NCBI RefSeq assembly: GCF_009724685.1
Contig: NZ_WMEF01000003.1
Coordinates: 62,001-126,000, forward strand
DNA from: Lysinibacillus cavernae
GTDB lineage: Bacteria; Bacillota; Bacilli; Bacillales_A; Planococcaceae
Direction: 5' to 3'
Length of the DNA: 64,000 bases
In this document: in pieces, positions 9,018-18,366 of the stretch
How positions within the stretch are numbered: the first letter of the stretch is position 1
Layout of the letters: every line of letters starts with the position of its first letter
Translations under genes and position numbers: made by a program
Notes under the pieces: model-generated
Told to the model about the DNA's origin: nothing
Seen by the model: the letters and a program-made list of their open reading frames with translations, nothing else
The model's database searches: none

Positions 9018-9121
9018 CATCACCTCAATATATTGATATTTTTACTATTATAAATCGCTATTTATTCGAATGCTAACTCTTTATAATCACCTTATATTGA
9101 TAGTTTAGGAGATGTGTATAG

Positions 9122-10048
9122 ATGAATCAAATCATTAAAAAAAATCGTAGCCTTGGTTTACTACTTGTCATTTTAGGGGCAAGTTTTTGGGGGATTGGTG
9201 GTACTGTTGCTCAAAGGCTGTTTCAGCAAGACCATATAGAAGTGGGCTGGCTTGTTTCAAGTCGTCTGCTTTTGGCTGGTCTACTACTAGTAGGTCTTTA
9301 CAAAATAACGCATCGTCATGAATCAATTTTCGTCATGTGGCGCACAAAACAATACGCTTTCAGACAAATTTTATTTAGTTTACTCGGCATGCTTGCTGTC
9401 CAATATACCTATATGATGTCTATTGCAATTGGAAATTCAGCAGTAGCCACATTATTACAGTATTTAGCACCACTATTTATTATGGCTTATTACTTTCTAA
9501 CAAAGCAAAATCCATTAACAAAACAGGATAGTATAGCGGTTACACTTACACTTGTAGGAACCTTTTTATTACTAACAAATGGATCATTTTCAACATTGTC
9601 AGTTCCTTTTATGGCTGTTTTTTGGGGCGTATTATCAGGGCTTTCAGTTGCCTTTTATACGATATATGCTATTCCACTGTTGCAGCAGTTTCACTCATTA
9701 CTAGTTGTTGGCTGGTCCATGATCATTGGTGGCTTAGTAATGAGTTTGTTCCATCAACCATGGGCTATTAATATGTCAACTTGGACATTCAGCACCGTTG
9801 CTTACTTACTTTTTATTATTATTTTCGGTACAATGCTTGCCTTTTGGTTTTATATTGCAAGCTTGCATTATTTATCTCCAAAGGAATCAAGTCTATTAGG
9901 CAGCTTAGAACCATTAACAGCGGTAATCACCAGTGTATGGTGGTTACAAATTTCCTTTGGCGGTTATCAGTTTTTAGGGACATTACTGATTCTCTTGATG
10001 ATTTTATATCTCACAGTATTTCAAAAAAAACAGCCCGAAACACATTAA
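9122..10048 (+). CDS. EamA/DMT-family transporter
   Basis: 308 residues with ten predicted membrane helices in two EamA repeats (WGIGGTVAQRLF in the first; SLLGSLEPLTAVITSVWW in the second is the conserved repeat end). The family mostly exports amino acids or other metabolites; the substrate is unknown. ATG follows TTAGGAGATG. It is divergent from the AraC-type regulator across about 100 bp. Confidence 0.88.
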   Translation: MNQIIKKNRSLGLLLVILGASFWGIGGTVAQRLFQQDHIEVGWLVSSRLLLAGLLLVGLYKITHRHESIFVMWRTKQYAFRQILFSLLGMLAVQYTYMMSIAIGNSAVATLLQYLAPLFIMAYYFLTKQNPLTKQDSIAVTLTLVGTFLLLTNGSFSTLSVPFMAVFWGVLSGLSVAFYTIYAIPLLQQFHSLLVVGWSMIIGGLVMSLFHQPWAINMSTWTFSTVAYLLFIIIFGTMLAFWFYIASLHYLSPKESSLLGSLEPLTAVITSVWWLQISFGGYQFLGTLLILLMILYLTVFQKKQPETH

Positions 10049-10200
10049 AATCAGATTATTCAAAATTATTATAGTAAATACCTCCTATAATAGAGATAGT
10101 AATATATGAATTTATACATAAAATTTACATATTTCATCTATCTTTTTTCCTTCTTTGTCTACTATACTGAACATAACAGCAGACAAAAGGAGGTATTATT

Positions 10201-11250
10201 ATGGATAAAAAAGTGATTATTTTCGAGGTTGAAGGTGGCACCGATAAAGGGCCAGACGGCTATCGCCCAGATACGATGCCAATGGTGGACGCATTAAAGC
10301 AACGCGGGCAAGATGCAGAGGTTCTTTTTTTTGATGTCACAAAAAAACAGCAAATTTTTGACTATGTGAAAGAGCATGGTGTAGCGTATGTATCCCGCAT
10401 AAATCCTGGGAACTTACAGCATGAGGAAGAGTATTTCTCAATGCTACGAGAGCTTTGCCAAATTGGCATTATAGGGATGCCACATCCAGATGCGATGATT
10501 AGCTATGGCTCTAAAGATGTATTATCAAAGCTTACAACTACAAATTTAGTACCTGATGATACATTTGCTTACTACACAATTGAAGCATTTAAAACGCAAT
10601 TTCCTACCTCTTTAGCCTTGACAGAACGTGTTCTTAAGCAAAACCGTGGTTCAACTGGTGAAGGTATTTGGCGCGTAAAATTGGTGGAACCGCTAGCTGA
10701 GGGTGTCATTGAAGTACCGCTTGATGCACAAATTAAATGTACTGAAGCAAAAGATAATCATGTGGAATATTGGCAGTTGGGCGACTTTATGACATTTTGT
10801 GAGCAGTATATTACCGGAGTCAATGGCATGTTGATCGATATGCGATTTCTTCCACGTATTACTGAGGGCGAAATCCGCTTATTGATGTTGCATGATCACC
10901 CTGTTCACGTAGTACATAAAAAACCTGCTGACACAGAGGATGCTTTTAGTGCAACACTATTCTCAGGTGCCCAATATCGCTATGACCAGCCTGAAGATTG
11001 GCAAGAGCTTGTACAAAATTTTTTAGCACAACTCCCTCAAGTGACAAACTTATTAGGGAATTATGACTTACCTCTTATTTGGACAGCTGATTTTATGTTA
11101 GATACAAACGAAGCTGGAGAAGATTGCTATATTTTAGGTGAAATGAATTGTTCCTGTGTTGGCTTCACTTCAGAACTATCACTCGCTCATAAAGTAGCAG
11201 AAGAAATATTAGCATGTATTCATAAGCGTGCCGAGACAATGGCTCCATAA
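10201..11250 (+). CDS. ATP-grasp protein of the Cj0069 type
   Basis: 349 residues. The N-terminal part (FEVEGGTDKGPDGYRPDTMP) and the central ATP-grasp-like elements (LKQNRGSTGEGIWRVK, and the C-terminal GEMNCSCVGFTSELS, matching metal-binding E-x-N) resemble the Cj0069 family as I recall it. The family looks like a carboxylate-amine or peptide ligase, but its reaction is unknown to me. Strong AAAGGAGG ribosome site; it ends in a strong terminator and stands alone. Confidence 0.68.
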   Translation: MDKKVIIFEVEGGTDKGPDGYRPDTMPMVDALKQRGQDAEVLFFDVTKKQQIFDYVKEHGVAYVSRINPGNLQHEEEYFSMLRELCQIGIIGMPHPDAMISYGSKDVLSKLTTTNLVPDDTFAYYTIEAFKTQFPTSLALTERVLKQNRGSTGEGIWRVKLVEPLAEGVIEVPLDAQIKCTEAKDNHVEYWQLGDFMTFCEQYITGVNGMLIDMRFLPRITEGEIRLLMLHDHPVHVVHKKPADTEDAFSATLFSGAQYRYDQPEDWQELVQNFLAQLPQVTNLLGNYDLPLIWTADFMLDTNEAGEDCYILGEMNCSCVGFTSELSLAHKVAEEILACIHKRAETMAP

Positions 11251-11251
11251 A

Positions 11252-11280
11252 AAAAGTGCGATCTTTGGGATCGCACTTTT
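11252..11280. terminator. Bidirectional intrinsic terminator
   Basis: A 12-bp perfect stem (AAAAGTGCGATC/GATCGCACTTTT) with a 5-base loop ends the ATP-grasp gene and the convergent LysE-type gene, whose stop codon starts at its last base. Confidence 0.9.
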
Positions 11281-11912
11281 CATATATAAATCTTAATTCC
11301 TTGAATAAATTCATATATAAAATAACAAGCAAAGCCGATTAATAAGAATCCTGCTACAATCGTAAATGTTTTAATCATCTTACGATTCATGGCTTTCCGT
11401 GTAACCGAGACAATGGTTAGTAAACCGATATCGTGGAGTAAAATTCCACTAAGAACACCAGCAGCAATGATTAAAAAGTTTGTTTGCTCCCCTTGTCCAT
11501 AAGATTTAGCTAAAACCACGCCAAATACATTGACCCAAAAAACGAGATTACCAGGTGAAATAGCTACCAATAAGCCATTAAAGTAAGAGGCAAAAAACGA
11601 TTTGGTTACTTTTTCTCCTGCCAATGTAATATCATGATCTGCATTCTTGATAGAATCATATCCTAACAAGAATAAAAAGCCCGCTCCAATAATCCACATT
11701 GGAAGTTGAATCAAAGGCATAGCCAATATTGAGGCTAGTCCCATATACAAGGCAAAAACCAATACAATGTCAATGGTCATACCTCCAAGCCCTACAGCCC
11801 AGCCGTGCATAAAACCATTTTTGAGTCCTTGCTTTGTCATTTCTACTGTAATAGCTCCTACAGGCATGGCAATGGCAAGTCCTACCAATACATACGCTAC
11901 ATATAAACTCAA
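11280..11912 (-). CDS. LysE-family translocator (second copy type)
   Basis: 210 residues with about six membrane helices. The N-terminal VGLAIAMPVGAITVEM and the internal AISPGNLVFWVNVFG match the MPVGPI-type branch of the LysE superfamily, distant from the exporter at 1.4 kb. The start is a TTG with only a weak GAAGTG-type ribosome site, so it is less certain. Substrate unknown. Confidence 0.8.
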   Translation of the reverse strand: MSLYVAYVLVGLAIAMPVGAITVEMTKQGLKNGFMHGWAVGLGGMTIDIVLVFALYMGLASILAMPLIQLPMWIIGAGFLFLLGYDSIKNADHDITLAGEKVTKSFFASYFNGLLVAISPGNLVFWVNVFGVVLAKSYGQGEQTNFLIIAAGVLSGILLHDIGLLTIVSVTRKAMNRKMIKTFTIVAGFLLIGFACYFIYEFIQGIKIYI

Positions 11913-12030
11913 AAAAACACTTCTTTCATGTCATCGATAAGCTTCATACGTCCGTTTATGGTATTCACTATAGCATAAATATACTCAAAAGGAAATAATT
12001 ATTAATACTTTTTGTGAATTTTTTCTAGAT

Positions 12031-12774
12031 TTATAGCATTTGTTTTTTCCATTGTACTAGAACGTCATTAGATTTCGCCAAATCCATTTTCAATTCCACT
12101 TGCTTTGCCGAACAGCGTTTTTTTGCTCTTTCCCATGCCTCTTCCAAAGCGGGTAAATAGCTCAAATTTTTCGTAGCTGCCACGAGCTGTAAAAAAATAT
12201 TGCCTTGAATATAATACCAACGAGGATTCATACCATCTAACTGTATGGCTTCTTCAATTAATCGTAGTGCTAAATAAGGGCTACCCTCATAACGGTTTAG
12301 AAACTGTGCAAAGGCTCCCCAGTACAGCGCTTTATTGGGTTGTAATTTGATTGCCTCCGCATACTGTACTGATGCCTTTTCATGTTCTTTTGCAAGTACA
12401 TAGTATTCAGCCATTGAATAGTAGGCGTTTGCCTGTGCCTCAATTGATCCAGCTAATAATTCATCGACCACTTTTCCAAACTGCTCATCATCCTGACTAC
12501 CTATGTAAGCCGAGAGAACATCTCGCTCTGGATACGAGCCATCTGTACGTTCCACACTTTGCTTCACCTTTTCATCAGAAGGTGTAGGCAAATTTGCATA
12601 GCCATTCGCCTCTAGCATTGCAACATGCTGGTGGATGAGTTGATAGGTTTCATTTTCTACTCCTACATGATTGGCCAATATTTCTTTAGCTAGCTCATAG
12701 CTTGCCTTTACTTGCCCACTCAAAAATAAGTCATTGACTTGTTGAACTTGCTCATCTATTTGTTTAACCACCAT
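12031..12774 (-). CDS. TPR-like helical repeat protein
   Basis: 247 residues, soluble and helical. A tetratricopeptide-like array runs from about residue 105 to 215 (MAEYYVLAKEHEKASVQYAE, then PNKALYWGAFAQF and NPRWYYIQGNIF). Such repeats mediate protein contacts; no partner is evident. ATG at 12774 is preferred over the GTG six codons earlier because AAGGTGAGG lies six bases upstream of it. Confidence 0.7.
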   Translation of the reverse strand: MVVKQIDEQVQQVNDLFLSGQVKASYELAKEILANHVGVENETYQLIHQHVAMLEANGYANLPTPSDEKVKQSVERTDGSYPERDVLSAYIGSQDDEQFGKVVDELLAGSIEAQANAYYSMAEYYVLAKEHEKASVQYAEAIKLQPNKALYWGAFAQFLNRYEGSPYLALRLIEEAIQLDGMNPRWYYIQGNIFLQLVAATKNLSYLPALEEAWERAKKRCSAKQVELKMDLAKSNDVLVQWKKQML

Positions 12775-12859
12775 TAAAATCCTCACCTTCACAAAAGAAA
12801 AATCTTATTGCTAGTGTACCATCTTAACGATGTAAGCAAAACAACTTGTCCTAATCTTT

Positions 12860-14575
12860 CTACAATTCTTTTAACTTAAACACTTTGACATGTTGTTCTA
12901 GTGTATGGGCCATATGATTTGTCTCATTAGAACTTTGTGCTACCTCATCAATACTTGCTGTTGTTTGCTGTGCAGCTATGGTAATCATGTTCATTGTTTC
13001 TTCAATATCTCTAATAGATTCCGTTAATTGTTGAATCATTTGAACGATATGAGCCGATTTTTCATTTTCAGCGGTCATTGCATTGGAAATAGTAATCATT
13101 TCTTCAACCGTAATTGCCACTGCTGTCGAAATATTTCCTAAAGACTGTGCGGTCAGACGCACAGTCTTTGTACCTTTCTCGATATATTGCGTATTATCAT
13201 TTGTTGATGTCATCACTTGCTGAACATGTTTCATAATATCCTGAATCAGCTGTTCAACCTGTAAAACCTCTTGATTGGACTGTTCGGCAAGCTTGCGCAC
13301 TTCCTCAGCAACAATGGCAAAGCCGTTACCATGCTCCCCTGCTCTAGCCGCCTCGATTGAAGCGTTTAAGGCTAGCAAATTGGTTTGCGAGGCTATATTA
13401 GCAATAGACGTCGTAATAGTCTGTATTTTGGTTGCAGAAGTGACCAAGTTTTCTACTGTTTGACGCACTTCACCTGACCCACTGTGAATCAATGCCATAT
13501 CATTGCTTATATCCTTCGCTAGTCGCTCACCCTCTGTTGCTAGATTCATTGTTTGGCGAGCATTATCTGCACTGTCATTGGCATTGCTTTGGATCATTTG
13601 AAGGTCCTCTGCTAAAGATGTAAGAACATCTGTCGCATTTTCAGCATAATGCATACCTGCTGTCACAGCACTTGTCACCTCTTCGATATTATTAGCGACA
13701 CCTTGAATCGTATTAGTCATATCGCTCAATGTGGAAGCGGTTTCATCTGAATTATTAGCCAAAGTATTGGAAGTAGAACGCATTGTCATAATCATGCTTT
13801 GCAAATTAGCTGTCATTCGATTTAAAGTATTCGCTAAATCTTCTACCTCATCTTTGCTGTTAATCTTCGTTTCTGGTACAGCTAAATTGCCATTCGCAAT
13901 TTCTTTTGCCTGCTGAATAAGAGCACTAATGGGTTTTACTTTACGACGGATTAAAAAGCCTGTAATGATGGAAGCAATAAGCATAGGGAAAATACTAATT
14001 AATATACCACTTCGCACGACATCCCAAGTTCGCTCCTTTACGATATTGGCGTCAAAATCGATGACACTAATCGCAATGATTTCTTTACTAGTATCGTGAT
14101 CTTTAAAAATAGGTGCATAGCCGGATAAGCGATCCATACCTGCAAAAGTATAAGGCTGTGAGTATGTTGGATGCTTATGTGTAAGCAGCATATCTATTGC
14201 TTCTTTATCTAAATAAAATGGATCGCCAGGTGCATAGCCCTTTTCAGCTAAATTATCGTCAAGCGCTAACAATGTACCATCTAGAGCTAAAATATATTGC
14301 GTTTGAAAGATATCTTTATGACCTGTTGTCCAGTTTAAATCATTACCGATACGCGCCTGTGCAGTTTGATCTCCATGGATTGCCTTGTCCATTTCTTCTG
14401 GGTTAATCAAACCCGTTGTAATGTTGGCACATCCGTAGGCCTCGACACCAGCAGCATCATATAGTTTATTATATGCAGTTATGTATGTAGCGAACGAAGT
14501 AATCCCTAGCATGACCACTAAAATACCAGCGATAATCGTTCCTAGTTGAAAAGTTAATGAATTGCGTAATTTCAC
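12860..14575 (-). CDS. Methyl-accepting chemotaxis protein
   Basis: 571 residues: membrane helix about 10-35, extracellular sensor about 36-187 (single-cache-like size), second helix about 188-207, HAMP linker about 208-262, then a long coiled-coil signalling domain. The hairpin tip, with [18 protein letters not shown] and [15 protein letters not shown], is the universal CheA/CheW contact. GTG start behind GGGAGGGG. The ligand is unknown. No other core chemotaxis gene adjoins it; a CheW-domain protein lies 5 kb to the right. Confidence 0.95.
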   Translation of the reverse strand: MKLRNSLTFQLGTIIAGILVVMLGITSFATYITAYNKLYDAAGVEAYGCANITTGLINPEEMDKAIHGDQTAQARIGNDLNWTTGHKDIFQTQYILALDGTLLALDDNLAEKGYAPGDPFYLDKEAIDMLLTHKHPTYSQPYTFAGMDRLSGYAPIFKDHDTSKEIIAISVIDFDANIVKERTWDVVRSGILISIFPMLIASIITGFLIRRKVKPISALIQQAKEIANGNLAVPETKINSKDEVEDLANTLNRMTANLQSMIMTMRSTSNTLANNSDETASTLSDMTNTIQGVANNIEEVTSAVTAGMHYAENATDVLTSLAEDLQMIQSNANDSADNARQTMNLATEGERLAKDISNDMALIHSGSGEVRQTVENLVTSATKIQTITTSIANIASQTNLLALNASIEAARAGEHGNGFAIVAEEVRKLAEQSNQEVLQVEQLIQDIMKHVQQVMTSTNDNTQYIEKGTKTVRLTAQSLGNISTAVAITVEEMITISNAMTAENEKSAHIVQMIQQLTESIRDIEETMNMITIAAQQTTASIDEVAQSSNETNHMAHTLEQHVKVFKLKEL

Positions 14576-14905
14576 GATTCATCCCCTCCCCTTTCTTGTA
14601 ATAATCTATGAATATTCCCATTTACTTCTCATCATACTATAAAAAGATGTATTTAAAAAGCATCTTTAATTATTCTAGTAAAATCTATTACCGATGCGTA
14701 ATTGCTGCTAGAGGCTTTTGGGCAACAAGAGGTTGGTCACACAGTCATTGCTAAAAAAACAAACACGTATTCGCTTCGCTTTCGATACAAAAACAAGGGC
14801 TCAATCAAGATAAAAGTATTGGATAAAAGTTCTGAATTATGAGATAATTGAAGTAGACTATCTTCATCTTGGAGCACTGACATTTTTCTAATAGGAGGGC
14901 TTGCT
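14576..14905. other. Intergenic region with a possible coding remnant
   Basis: The stretch holds the MCP upstream region and a 47-codon open frame from a TTG at 14702 to TGA at 14842 (plus strand; product begins LLEAFGQQEVGHTV). It has no ribosome site or ATG, so it is more likely a gene fragment than a gene. The short inverted repeat AAAGATG/CATCTTT at 14643-14667 may be a weak hairpin. Confidence 0.35.
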
Positions 14906-15112
14906 ATGAATAAACGTTTTCATTTTGTATCGCTTATTACTGGAAATTTGTTAACAATAGGAGCTATTTTCATTTATGCCATGCAAAGTCAAATGCACGT
15001 GGCCCTCAGTACGTATGCTCTTGTGATGGGGTTTTTAAGTACATTACTCGTTATCTTCTTTTATATATGGGGGGACGAAAAGCAACAAATGCCCAATCGT
15101 TTTTTGAAATAA
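14906..15112 (+). CDS. Small two-helix membrane protein
   Basis: 68 residues with two hydrophobic segments (about 8-26 and 34-53) and a charged tail DEKQQMPNRFLK. ATG behind TAGGAGGGC. A hairpin and T-run follow at 15176. I do not recognise a family; membrane location is the only inference. Confidence 0.62.
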   Translation: MNKRFHFVSLITGNLLTIGAIFIYAMQSQMHVALSTYALVMGFLSTLLVIFFYIWGDEKQQMPNRFLK

Positions 15113-15175
15113 GAAGCTTAACAACAACTACACTTGACATGACTAATTCATCTGTTTAATTTTTTTGTTGCGTTT

Positions 15176-15209
15176 TCCCTTTCTACCTTATGTGTAAAAG
15201 GGATTTTTT
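15176..15209 (+). terminator. Intrinsic terminator
   Basis: TCCCTTT pairs with AAAGGGA around a long loop and is followed by seven T residues. Confidence 0.6.
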
Positions 15210-15300
15210 TATGTAAATTTAAATAAAAAGCATCCCTTACTTCATTCTTTGAGATCAGTAAAGCTTTTCAAAATATAGTGGGAAGAAGTGGAATAATAAA

Positions 15301-15833
15301 GTGAACCAAGAAGAAAGACGAAAGAGATTGAAGGAAAGGATCTCCTCCAAGAAGTGTTCGGTGATAAGGTCGTATTTGAAATTCTAGATAGCCATAAAAG
15401 TAATTATATTGTAGAAGATTTTTGCGCTAATTTCCCAATTGCTTTTTACAATCGAATTGACTGGAATCATGATAGTATTTATCAAATAAATATAAATGAT
15501 CAAGAAATTAATAGCATTCCATCACTTTTGAATACGAAAGGTTTTGATAGTTTAATGCCCATTTACATTTTTCGGGAATACGATAGCCATCCATGTGTGA
15601 AAACTACATTGACAAAAGAATTAGTAAGTACTATTGAGGAAATTGTCTGGTTAGGAAATGATTTATATATTTATTGTCCTAATTCTTTCATGATGATACC
15701 GTTAACATTGGACGGATTTAGATTAACAATCAATTTCTGGCAAAATAGGCTCCCTAGATTTTTTTCATTCATCGCATTTATTTTATACACAAAAGGTTTA
15801 TTTTTCGAGATATTACCCTCTGATTACGTCTAA
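15301..15833 (+). pseudogene. Accessory protein gene, probably frameshifted near its 5' end
   Basis: The main open frame (GTG 15354 to 15833, 159 aa) has no ribosome site at its first start. Upstream in the same frame the sequence still looks coding (KEIEGKDLLQEVFGDK) back to a TAA at 15297. In the next frame a GTG at 15301, behind GGAAGAAGTGG, encodes MNQEERRKRLKERISS, a plausible N-terminus. A single-base indel near 15340-15353 would join them. The product (YIVEDFCANFPIAFYNRIDW and DLYIYCPNSF) vaguely resembles contact-dependent-toxin immunity proteins as I remember them, which is only a suggestion. It may be intact from a non-standard start. Confidence 0.5.
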
Positions 15834-15880
15834 TTGTTGTAGAAAAATAAAATTTTTTGTAGAAAATTTTAAAACAATGA

Positions 15881-15909
15881 TTGAGTAGTATATCAATTTT
15901 CTGTATAAT
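15881..15909 (+). promoter_or_regulatory. SigA-type promoter of the carboxynorspermidine operon
   Basis: TTGAGT (15881-15886), a 17-bp spacer and TATAAT (15904-15909) form a good vegetative promoter about 44 bp upstream of the probable TTG start at 15953. Confidence 0.75.
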
Positions 15910-15952
15910 CAGCTTGTTTGACAATACTTTATATGAACTTGGGGGTAGACAA

Positions 15953-17182
15953 TTGGGTAAAGCATTGATTATCGGAGCTGGCGGAGTTGCCAGTGTTGTG
16001 GTACACAAGTGTGTTCAGAATTCGGACGTATTTGAGGAAATTTGTATCGCAAGTAGAACTGTTTCAAAATGTGACGCTCTAAAAGAAAAACTAGACGGCG
16101 GAAAAACAAAAATTCATACTGCACAGGTAGACGCAGACAATACAGAAGAGGTTATTGAGCTTATTAAAGCTTTCGGACCAGATGTAGTAATTAACGTTGC
16201 CCTACCTTATCAGGACTTAACGATTATGGATGCTTGCTTAGCGACAGGTGTGCACTATGTGGATACTGCAAACTACGAGCCACCTGAAACGGCAAAATTT
16301 GAATATAAATGGCAATGGGCTTATAAAGAGAAGTTTGAAAAAGCTGGCTTAACTGCATTACTTGGTAGTGGTTTTGACCCAGGTGTAACAGGCGTTTTCA
16401 CAGCTCATGCACAAAAACATGAATTTGATGAAATCCACTATATCGATATCGTGGATGCAAATGCGGGAGATCATGGTTATCATTTCGCAACAAACTTCAA
16501 CCCAGAAATCAACATTCGTGAAATTACAGCGAATGGTCGTTACTGGAAAGAAGGCGAGTGGGTTGAAACAGCACCACTTGAGAAAAAAGAAGTTTATAAC
16601 CTACCGGAAATCGGACCAAAAGATATTTACCTTCTATACCATGAAGAGCTTGAATCACTTGCAAAAAATATCAAAGGTTTAAAACAAATCCGCTTCTGGA
16701 TGACGTTCTCTGAAAAATACTTAACACACTTAAAAGTATTAGAAAACGTAGGTATGACATCAATCGAACCTATCGAATTTGAAGGTCAAATGATTCAACC
16801 AATCCACTTCCTTAAAGCTGTATTACCAGATCCAGCTTCTCTTGGACCTCGTACAAAAGGTAAAACAAATATCGGTTGTATCATTCGCGGTCTAAAAGAT
16901 GGCAAAGAAAAAACATATTATGTGTATAACGTATGTGACCATGAAGAATGCTATAACGAGGTTGGTTCACAGGCAATTTCTTACACAACTGGCGTACCAG
17001 CTATGATCGGCGCTATGCTTGTGATGAATGGTGAATGGCGTAAACCAGGTGTTTGGAACGTAGAAGATTTCAATCCAGACCCATTCATGGATGCACTAAA
17101 TAAATGGGGTCTACCATGGCAAGAAAGCCATAACCCAGAATTACTTGACCTTGATTTAGATGCAAAGGAATTAAGCCGATGA
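15953..17182 (+). CDS. Carboxynorspermidine synthase (saccharopine dehydrogenase family)
   Basis: 409 residues. The N-terminal Rossmann motif ALIIGAGGVASVVVHKC binds NAD(P). The rest matches the saccharopine dehydrogenase-like enzymes that condense aspartate semialdehyde with a diamine to give carboxynorspermidine or carboxyspermidine (ANYEPPETAKFEYKWQW, GFDPGVTGVFTAHA). TTG at 15953 is chosen because it follows GGGGGT and starts directly at the Rossmann strand; 24 further upstream codons are open but unlike the family. It overlaps the decarboxylase gene by 4 bp. Confidence 0.92.
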   Translation: MGKALIIGAGGVASVVVHKCVQNSDVFEEICIASRTVSKCDALKEKLDGGKTKIHTAQVDADNTEEVIELIKAFGPDVVINVALPYQDLTIMDACLATGVHYVDTANYEPPETAKFEYKWQWAYKEKFEKAGLTALLGSGFDPGVTGVFTAHAQKHEFDEIHYIDIVDANAGDHGYHFATNFNPEINIREITANGRYWKEGEWVETAPLEKKEVYNLPEIGPKDIYLLYHEELESLAKNIKGLKQIRFWMTFSEKYLTHLKVLENVGMTSIEPIEFEGQMIQPIHFLKAVLPDPASLGPRTKGKTNIGCIIRGLKDGKEKTYYVYNVCDHEECYNEVGSQAISYTTGVPAMIGAMLVMNGEWRKPGVWNVEDFNPDPFMDALNKWGLPWQESHNPELLDLDLDAKELSR

Positions 17183-18318
17183 AACCAATTGATTTTTCAA
17201 AAGTTCCATCTCCTTCTTATGTAGTGGATGAACGATTATTAACAAAAAATCTTGAGCTTTTAAAATCAATTCAAGATCGTACAGGTTGCCGTATTTTACT
17301 TGCCCTTAAAGGTTTTTCAATGCATTCAACATTTCCTTTGGTTGGGGAATATTTGACAGGCATTACAGCTAGCTCATTGCATGAAGCACGACTTGGCTAT
17401 GAAAAAATGGGCAAGGAAGTACACGTTTATGCTCCTGCTTATATTGAGCATGAAATGGACGAGCTTCTAGGCTATGTGGATCACATCGTGTTTAACTCAT
17501 TTAACCAATGGGCTCAGTTTAAGGATAAAGTGAAATCTGCTGGAAAAACAATTGAATGTGGTATTCGTGTGAATCCTGAGTACTCTGAAATTGAAACAGC
17601 TCTTTACGATCCTTGCTACACGAATTCTCGCCTTGGTACAACTTTGGCGAACTTCGATAAATCACAGCTTGACGGCATTGATGGCTTACACTTCCATGCA
17701 ATGTGTGAACAAAACTCAGACACGTTAGAGCGTATTATCGAAGTAGTGGAAGAAAAATTTGGTGATGTTTTACATCAAATGAAATGGTTAAATTTTGGTG
17801 GTGGTCACCATATTACGCGTGAAGATTATGATGTAGAAAAGCTTGTGAACATCATTAATTATATGCAAGAAAAGTATAACCTGCTTGTTTATTTAGAGCC
17901 AGGTGAAGCAGTAGCACTCAATACTGGTTATTTAGTCGCTACCGTGCTGGATATCCAAAAGAATGGAATGGATCTTGCTATTTTAGATTCGTCAGCTACT
18001 TGTCATATGCCTGACGTACTTGAAATGCCATACCGTCCAATGATTATCGGTTCTGGAAAAGCAAATGAATTAGCACACACATATCGCTTAGGTGGACTAA
18101 CATGTCTTGCTGGTGATATAATTGGCGATTATTCATTTGAACAGCCATTAAAACCAGGTGATCGTCTTGTATTTACGGATATGGCTCATTATTCCATGGT
18201 GAAAAACCATATGTTTAATGGTGTCAACTTACCTTCTATCGTTTCTTATAATGATGAAGAAGGCATTAAAGTCATTCGTGAATTTAAATTCGAGGATTAC
18301 AGTGGTCGTCTGTCCTAA
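17179..18318 (+). CDS. nspC: Carboxynorspermidine decarboxylase
   Basis: 379 residues; alanine racemase-fold PLP decarboxylase that makes norspermidine or spermidine from the product of the preceding enzyme. ILLALKGFSMHSTFPL carries the PLP lysine, HFHAMCEQ and NFGGGHHIT are the fold-III substrate and phosphate regions, and LEPGEAVALNTGYLV is the C-terminal barrel signature. The ATGA overlap with the synthase implies coupling. A strong terminator follows, so this is a two-gene operon. Confidence 0.95.
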   Translation: MKPIDFSKVPSPSYVVDERLLTKNLELLKSIQDRTGCRILLALKGFSMHSTFPLVGEYLTGITASSLHEARLGYEKMGKEVHVYAPAYIEHEMDELLGYVDHIVFNSFNQWAQFKDKVKSAGKTIECGIRVNPEYSEIETALYDPCYTNSRLGTTLANFDKSQLDGIDGLHFHAMCEQNSDTLERIIEVVEEKFGDVLHQMKWLNFGGGHHITREDYDVEKLVNIINYMQEKYNLLVYLEPGEAVALNTGYLVATVLDIQKNGMDLAILDSSATCHMPDVLEMPYRPMIIGSGKANELAHTYRLGGLTCLAGDIIGDYSFEQPLKPGDRLVFTDMAHYSMVKNHMFNGVNLPSIVSYNDEEGIKVIREFKFEDYSGRLS

Positions 18319-18326
18319 ATGACATG

Positions 18327-18366
18327 AAAAAAGCCCTTCCAGTATAAAGCTGGAAGGGCTTTTTTA
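18327..18366. terminator. Bidirectional intrinsic terminator
   Basis: A 16-bp stem (AAAAAAGCCCTTCCAG/CTGGAAGGGCTTTTTT) with a 7-base loop ends nspC and the convergent secreted-protein gene. Confidence 0.92.

Noticed and set aside
11934-12030. Riboswitch upstream of the second LysE-type gene
   Set aside because: No recognisable conserved core or paired elements in the short AT-rich leader.
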